Assembly: GCA_021129915.1 (NCBI GenBank) | Contig: JAJOKI010000043.1 | Coordinates: 1-10,196 of the forward strand | Direction: 5' to 3' | Length of the DNA: 10,196 bases | Source of the DNA: Methanocellales archaeon | Lineage (GTDB): Archaea; Halobacteriota; UBA148; JAJOKI01 | In this document: positions 6,074-10,196 of the stretch, in pieces | How positions within the stretch are numbered: the stretch's first letter is position 1 | Layout of the letters: every line of letters begins with the position of its first letter | Translations under genes and position numbers: made by a program | Notes under the pieces: generated by a model | The model's input: the letters and a program-made list of their open reading frames with translations, nothing else | What the model was told of the DNA's origin: nothing | Database searches by the model: none

Positions 6074-6127
6074 TTGGTCATGTTGGAGTCCCGAAGGGAC
6101 TAGATGAAACATCTGCGACATGATCAA
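6074..6127 (+). repeat. Structured palindromic repeat, copy 3, three-way junction in the rpl12 leader
   Basis: An outer stem, 6074-6085 with 6116-6127, has 12 pairs including two wobbles. It encloses hairpin A, AGTCCC (6087-6092) with GGGACT (6096-6101) around GAA, and hairpin B, AGATG (6102-6106) with CATCT (6110-6114) around AAA. Only G6086 and G6115 stay unpaired. AGATGAAACATCTG (6102-6115) equals 5298-5311 in copy 2, and GAGTCC (6086-6091) is shared by all copies. The hairpin order is A then B, the reverse of copy 2. It ends four bases before the rpl12 ribosome binding site, so it may affect L12 translation or L10-L12 mRNA processing; that is inference. Confidence 0.75.
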
Positions 6128-6144
6128 AAAAGAGGTGTTATAAT

Positions 6145-6459
6145 ATGGAATATGTATATGCAGCACTTATATTACACAATGCTGAAAAGAATATTGATGA
6201 AGAGGGCATTACCGCCGTATTAAAGGCGGCAGGTATCGATGTCGATAAATCGCGAGTAAAAGCGCTTGTAGCCGCACTCGACGGCGTCAATATAGACGAG
6301 GCCATTGCACAAGCGGCGTTTACGCAGGCCGCACCAGCAGCAGCGCAGGCTACACCAGTCGCCGAGGAAAAGAAGGAAGAAGATACAAAAGAAGAAAAGA
6401 AGGAAGAAGAAAAGAAGGAAGAAGCCGGAATGGAAGGGCTTGGTGCCCTGTTCGGCTAA
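6145..6459 (+). CDS. rpl12: Large ribosomal subunit protein L12/P1
   Basis: This is the archaeal stalk protein, which dimerises on L10 and recruits elongation factors 1 and 2. The 104 residues show the full layout: N-terminal helical dimerisation domain ([20 protein letters not shown], to about 58), an Ala/Pro hinge (about 59-72), a Lys/Glu-rich segment, and the factor-binding tail GLGALFG at the end. GAGGTG (6132-6137) lies seven bases before the ATG. Its leader contains the three-way-junction repeat. L12 is needed in several copies per L10, so separate translational control would make sense, but is not shown. Confidence 0.95.
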   Translation: MEYVYAALILHNAEKNIDEEGITAVLKAAGIDVDKSRVKALVAALDGVNIDEAIAQAAFTQAAPAAAQATPVAEEKKEEDTKEEKKEEEKKEEAGMEGLGALFG

Positions 6460-6470
6460 TTTCAACATCG

Positions 6471-6502
6471 CTCCCACTTCTTGGATCACAAAGGAGTGGG
6501 GG
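6471..6502. terminator. Hairpin between convergent genes, possible bidirectional terminator
   Basis: CTCCCACTTC (6471-6480) pairs with GGAGTGGGGG (6493-6502) with two G-U pairs around a 12-nt loop. It lies 11 bases after the rpl12 stop and 5 bases after the stop of the opposing small gene. No long T run follows, so intrinsic termination is only a suggestion; mRNA 3'-end protection is another possibility. Confidence 0.45.
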
Positions 6503-6507
6503 ACCAA

Positions 6508-6738
6508 TTACCACCTCTGTTGTTTCGTCAACATCTTCATTCGCCTTTTAATTTCCTCTTCTGCAAACCCCTTGTTATATTCCTTTTTAAGATGACGGTA
6601 TAATTCGATAAAATCCCTGCGCATATGTTTAGAGAGATAAATCGGGCCATGTTCGGCTTCGCCCTCTTTATGAACTCTATCGATTACTTGCTCTGCACTT
6701 TCCCATGCTACTTCTGTTGTTTCCTCTTCTTCTGTCAT
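6508..6738 (-). CDS. Small charged protein of unknown function
   Basis: I do not recognise this family. The 76-residue protein begins MTEEEETTEVAWESAEQV, is strongly acidic at the N-terminus and basic at the C-terminus (IKRRMKMLTKQQRW), and appears all-helical and soluble, with no Cys pairs or membrane segment. The ATG at 6738 is preferred over a longer in-frame start at 6846, because the longer form would add a hydrophobic stretch overlapping alaS. AAGGG lies just upstream. It is divergent from alaS, with 69 bases between starts, and convergent with rpl12. Coding is supported by length, a sensible start and well-mixed charged composition rather than by homology. Confidence 0.65.
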   Translation of the reverse strand: MTEEEETTEVAWESAEQVIDRVHKEGEAEHGPIYLSKHMRRDFIELYRHLKKEYNKGFAEEEIKRRMKMLTKQQRW

Positions 6739-6807
6739 GATACCCTTCTTAAATATGCGCCCCAGTAACAAATACCTTTTTGAAGGTGGGCATATAAATA
6801 AAGCACA
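6739..6807. promoter_or_regulatory. Divergent promoter region of the small gene and alaS
   Basis: TATAAATA (6793-6800) is a clear TATA-like box for the plus strand but lies only about 8 bases before the ATG at 6808. If it is the real box, transcription would begin near 6820 and the in-frame ATG at 6835 would be the alaS start. CAAATACC (6770-6777) is a weaker alternative box that would suit the ATG at 6808. On the minus strand an AT-rich CATATTTAAG (6746-6755) precedes the small gene. Confidence 0.4.
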
Positions 6808-9519
6808 ATGAACGACGAGCAGATTAAAAATAAGATGAAATCCCACTTCTCCAGAGATTATAATAACTTCTACCCGGCCAAGACGTTAGAATCCCTTGGT
6901 TTCTGCAGAAATATTTGTACAAAATGTGGCAAGAATTTCTGGTCTATCCAGCCGCGGGATTTCTGTGATGAACCTGCATGCAGTGGCGGGTATCGGTTTA
7001 TCAACCAGACTATCACGAAGTGGAAATTTGGATATAAAGAGGTCTGGGACGTATATGTAGATGCGTTCAAGAAATGGGATTATGTACCGCTTGACAGATA
7101 TCCAGTCGTATGTAGGTGGTATGACGATCTCTACTTTGTGACCGCGGGCATAAATGATTTTCAACCATATGTCGTTTCTGGGGAAGTGGAGCCGCCAGCG
7201 GATGCGGTGATTGAACCACAATTCTGCCTGAGATTCCAGGATATCGACAGCGTGGGAATCACCGGGAGACATTACACCGGTTTCATAATGGTGGGCCAGC
7301 ATGTGTTTAATACCCCGGATAAGTACGTCTATTTCAAAGAGGAGGGAATAGCCCAGATATATGAGTTTTTAACAAAGGAACTGGGGATCCCTCCACATGA
7401 ATTATACTTCCATGAGGATGTCTGGGCAGGCGGAGGAAATTTTGGCCCGTCGATGGAGTTTTTTTCAAGAGGTCTTGAGCTGGGCAATCAGGTGTACATG
7501 CAATACCAATCACTGCCAGACGGCTCTTATAAAGAACTTCAAACCCAGGTAATCGACATGGGTGCAGGTCTGGAACGATGGTCATGGCTTTCACAGGGGA
7601 CTCCCATGTCATATGATACCGTCTTCCCGGGTGTCATGAAATATTTATACAAATATGGGGGCGCCCCCCCAGATTTCTGGAGCAAGTTCGCGGGATATGC
7701 CGGTCTGTTAAATAGGATGGATGACAGTCGTATTTGGACTGACATGGCATCTCATATGGACATCGAGCCACATGACCTCAAAGAAGAAGTTTACAGGATG
7801 CGGTCGCTTTATGCTTTGGGGGATCACACAAGGACACTTCTGGTCGCACTGCATGATGGTGCACTGCCCAGCAATGTGGGGGGAGGATATAATCTCAGAA
7901 ATATCCTGAGACGTTGTTGGTCACTCATCGAGGAGTATGACATCAATGTCGAGCTTGAAGACCTTTTCAAACTTCATATCGATGAATTTGGCAAATGGTT
8001 CACCGAGCTCAGAGATTATGGAAGTCTGTTCGAAATCCTGCAAATCGAAAGGAGGCGATATGATGAGGCGTTGAGGAAGGGCAGGAACATCGTGCAGAGG
8101 TTGGCACAGAGAAAGGAAAAATTCGACGTAAACAAACTGGTAGAATTGTATGATTCTCAAGGGATATCTCCAACCGTCATAAGGGAATTCGATCAATCCG
8201 TCACGATCCCGGATGATTTTTATCACCGGGTGCAGATGCGGCATGAGAAACAAGATGTGAAAGTAGATAGGACAAAATACGATGTTACAGGGATATGCCC
8301 CACGAAGATGCTTTATTATGAAAAGCCAGCGGCAACGAAGTTTACTGCAAAAGCCACCAAATGGATTGCGCCCACCAAAATAATACTCGACAGGACCCTC
8401 TTTTACCCAAGCAGCGGGGGACAGATGCATGATACTGGAACGTTAAACGGAGTAAAGGTCCTCGATGTCATAAAAGAAGACGGCGTTGTCATACATATTA
8501 CTGAAAAGCCCATCGAAGGCGATGTAGTCGAGGGAGTCATAGATGCCGAGCGGCGAAAGGTCTTGTCCGAGCACCATACCGCCACGCACATAGTAAATTA
8601 TGCTGCTAGAAAGGTCCTTGGAGAGCATATCTGGCAGGCTGGCGCCGAAAAGACCCTTGAAAAGGCGAGGCTTGATATCACCCATTATGACTCCCTGGAC
8701 ATTGACCAGCTGCAGGAGATAGAAAGGGCGGCAAACGAGCTTGTGAAACGGGATATTCCGGTCCGTATCATGGAATGCCAAAGGGGAGAAGCAGAAAGCA
8801 GATATTCTATGAGGATATATCAGGGCGGTGCTGTTCCTGGAAAAACGTTAAGAATTGTTGCCATAGACGATTACGATGTGGAGGCATGCGGAGGCACACA
8901 CGTAAGAAATACATCGCAGGTTGGATTAATTAAGATTATCAACTCGGAGAGAATACAGGATGGTGTCGTGCGATTGGAATTTGTGGTAGGGGATAATGCG
9001 ATGAAAGAGATACAGCATCAGGAGAAAATTTTAAAAGAATTGTCAGACCTGTGGGGAGTTTCACGGGACGACATTCCCAAGACTGCGAAGAAGTTCTTTG
9101 AAGAGTGGAAAGGGCTCAAGAAGGAGAACGCCAGGCTGAAGGAGGAATTGGCTAAGGCGAGGATATCGGACATGGTCAACAGTGCGCGTAAGGTCGACGA
9201 TGTTAGATTAATCTCGAGGACATTTGCCGACGCCGATATAGAAGAATTGATAAAGATGGCACCACTCTTGGCAAAGGGGGATGTAGTTGTGATCCTCGCA
9301 TCCAGCAAGGATGGTGCGAAAATAGTGGTTTCGGCTGGACCTGTCGCAGTCAAGCACGGCATCGACTCGGGCGCCATCGTCCGCGAGTTATCCAAAATGG
9401 TAGGCGGCGGCGGCGGCGGAAAACCGGGGCTTGCGCAAGGCGGCGGACCGAAGGTGGAGAGGTTGGATGGGGCGCTGGGAAAAGGGGCCGAGTTGGTCAA
9501 GAAGCAAATGCGACCTTGA
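6808..9519 (+). CDS. alaS: Alanyl-tRNA synthetase, archaeal type
   Basis: AlaRS charges tRNA-Ala and hydrolyses mischarged Ser/Gly-tRNA-Ala. The 903-residue protein has the archaeal N-terminal cysteine-rich insert (Cys37, Cys40, Cys53, Cys58; CTKCGKNFW), the class II catalytic domain with WAGGGNFGPSMEFF, and the tRNA-recognition domain. The editing domain has an HTATH motif at 590-594 and CGGTH at 694-698, so all four zinc ligands are present. A coiled coil with KKENARLKEELAKA follows, and the C-Ala domain ends with a glycine-rich run (GGGGGGKPGLAQGGG). It appears complete and functional. The start could be the ATG at 6835 instead (see the promoter entry), which would drop nine residues without touching the domains. 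thrC follows after 62 bases. Confidence 0.96.
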   Translation: MNDEQIKNKMKSHFSRDYNNFYPAKTLESLGFCRNICTKCGKNFWSIQPRDFCDEPACSGGYRFINQTITKWKFGYKEVWDVYVDAFKKWDYVPLDRYPVVCRWYDDLYFVTAGINDFQPYVVSGEVEPPADAVIEPQFCLRFQDIDSVGITGRHYTGFIMVGQHVFNTPDKYVYFKEEGIAQIYEFLTKELGIPPHELYFHEDVWAGGGNFGPSMEFFSRGLELGNQVYMQYQSLPDGSYKELQTQVIDMGAGLERWSWLSQGTPMSYDTVFPGVMKYLYKYGGAPPDFWSKFAGYAGLLNRMDDSRIWTDMASHMDIEPHDLKEEVYRMRSLYALGDHTRTLLVALHDGALPSNVGGGYNLRNILRRCWSLIEEYDINVELEDLFKLHIDEFGKWFTELRDYGSLFEILQIERRRYDEALRKGRNIVQRLAQRKEKFDVNKLVELYDSQGISPTVIREFDQSVTIPDDFYHRVQMRHEKQDVKVDRTKYDVTGICPTKMLYYEKPAATKFTAKATKWIAPTKIILDRTLFYPSSGGQMHDTGTLNGVKVLDVIKEDGVVIHITEKPIEGDVVEGVIDAERRKVLSEHHTATHIVNYAARKVLGEHIWQAGAEKTLEKARLDITHYDSLDIDQLQEIERAANELVKRDIPVRIMECQRGEAESRYSMRIYQGGAVPGKTLRIVAIDDYDVEACGGTHVRNTSQVGLIKIINSERIQDGVVRLEFVVGDNAMKEIQHQEKILKELSDLWGVSRDDIPKTAKKFFEEWKGLKKENARLKEELAKARISDMVNSARKVDDVRLISRTFADADIEELIKMAPLLAKGDVVVILASSKDGAKIVVSAGPVAVKHGIDSGAIVRELSKMVGGGGGGKPGLAQGGGPKVERLDGALGKGAELVKKQMRP

Positions 9520-9547
9520 TATGAGCCACCTTCCTTATACACAATGC

Positions 9548-9578
9548 TTTAAATCTTAACACCCATTATGAAGGGAGG
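9548..9578 (+). promoter_or_regulatory. Possible thrC promoter and ribosome binding site
   Basis: TTTAAATC (9548-9555) could be a TATA box about 30 bases before the ATG. GGGAGG (9573-9578) lies only three bases from the ATG, an unusually short spacing. If transcription starts about 25 bases after the box, most of this site would be outside the mRNA, so thrC may instead be read from alaS mRNA. Confidence 0.35.
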
Positions 9579-9581
9579 CTC

Positions 9582-10196
9582 ATGTTCCTAGAATGTATCG
9601 AATGTAAAATCCAATATCCAGATTCGGAAATCATTTACATATGCTCAAAGTGCGGCGGGCTTCTTGATGTCATCTATGATTATTCGAAGATCGATTTTCA
9701 CCCGTCAGCACAACCCCCCTCCGTTTGGAAGTATGAACCACTTTTGCCAATCAGGGGGGACCCGGTATCGATACACGAGGGGGGAACTCCCCTCTACAAA
9801 TGCGACCGGTTAGCGAAGCAAATCAGCATCCGCGAGTTATACGTCAAACATGAAGGCTTGAACCCGACTGGTTCGTTCAAGGACAGGGGGATGACCGTCG
9901 GCGTATCAAAGGCGCTTGAATTAGGAATGCGAACCGTTGCTTGTGCATCCACCGGCAACACATCCGCATCTCTTGCGATATATGCGGCAAAGGCTGGAAT
10001 ATCTGCTGTGGTGTTGCTGCCAGCCGGCAAGGTGGCGATGGGAAAGGTTGCGCAGGCGTTGATGCACGGCGCCAAGGTCATCAGCATTAAGGGCAACTTT
10101 GACGATGCATTCCAGCTGGTGCAAGAGCTGTGTGATCAAGGGGGATTTTACCTTCTCAACTAGGTGAACCCGTTCAGGCTTGAGGGGCAGAAGACC
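9582..10196 (+). pseudogene. thrC: Threonine synthase, 5' part, interrupted by in-frame TAG
   Basis: Threonine synthase converts O-phosphohomoserine to threonine using PLP. The N-terminus has a zinc-ribbon-like pair (Cys5, Cys8, Cys21, Cys24) found in archaeal-type enzymes. The PLP lysine is Lys100 in GSFKDRGM, and ASTGNTSAS (122-130) is the phosphate-binding region. After 193 residues, LLN is followed by TAG (10161-10163), then VNPFRLEGQKT continues in the same frame to the window end. Relatives read NSINPFRLEGQKT, so the stop replaces a conserved serine; one base change from TCG would do it. The remainder lies beyond the window. Nonsense mutation, sequencing error or readthrough are all possible. 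TAG is an ordinary stop in secE and the isomerase gene here. Confidence 0.8.

Noticed and set aside
6074..6127. Mimic of the 23S rRNA site bound by L10/L11
   Set aside because: The rRNA site is also a three-way junction, but its conserved loop sequences are not present here; the loops are only GAA and AAA.
11..6127. CRISPR array
   Set aside because: The repeat copies are kilobases apart, differ in order, lie partly in a coding gene and have no regular spacers.
9402..9422. GGC repeats in alaS as a slippage or phase-variation site
   Set aside because: A glycine-rich run is a normal feature of the C-terminal domain in archaeal AlaRS, and the frame is intact.
9582..10196. General recoding of TAG as an amino acid
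   Set aside because: secE (3445-3447) and the isomerase gene (1017-1019) end at TAG at family-typical lengths, and the lost residue is an ordinary serine position.

Overview
The window is archaeal chromosomal DNA, most likely from the Methanomicrobia/Halobacteriota side of the Euryarchaeota (an ANME-1 or Syntrophoarchaeum-like relative would fit, but this is inference). The evidence is a tRNA gene with an intron at position 37/38 and no encoded CCA, archaeal TATA boxes, an archaeal-type alanyl-tRNA synthetase, and the gene order ftsZ-secE-spt5-rpl11-rpl1-rpl10-rpl12. The L10 protein resembles Methanosarcina-type L10, as recalled from memory.

Layout. 1-211: AT-rich non-coding DNA with several hairpins, including copy 1 of a structured repeat, then the tRNA promoter. 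212-415: tRNA-Arg(CCT) with a 129-nt intron. 458-1860 (minus strand): two conserved archaeal genes, a DUF5806-like protein and a ribose-1,5-bisphosphate isomerase. Each is split by a small internal deletion that shifts the frame. 1861-2045: divergent promoter region with two perfect palindromes. 2046-6459 (plus): ftsZ1, secE, spt5/nusG and ribosomal proteins L11, L1, L10 and L12, a compact set for division, protein export, transcription elongation and the ribosomal stalk. 6471-6502: a hairpin between convergent genes. 6508-6738 (minus): a small acidic protein of unknown function. 6808-9519 (plus): alaS. 9582 to the window end (plus): threonine synthase, interrupted by an in-frame TAG where the family has Ser.

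The most unusual signal is a short palindromic repeat present three times: in front of the tRNA (11-92), inside the L10 coding sequence (5295-5346) and in the rpl12 leader (6074-6127). Two copies share 26 identical bases and a hairpin with a compensatory base-pair change. The copy inside rpl10 is read in frame and accounts for about 17 extra residues compared with other archaeal L10 proteins, which recalls the Rickettsia palindromic elements found within protein genes. The rpl12-leader copy folds on paper into an almost fully paired three-way junction ending just before the ribosome binding site. L10 also lacks the acidic GLGALFG tail usual in the archaeal family, and the third repeat copy begins 14 bases after its stop codon.

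Three of the twelve protein loci carry lesions (two deletions, one nonsense codon). Either these pathways are decaying in this lineage or the sequence contains errors; the window alone cannot decide. No mobile-element genes, CRISPR array or defence genes were seen.
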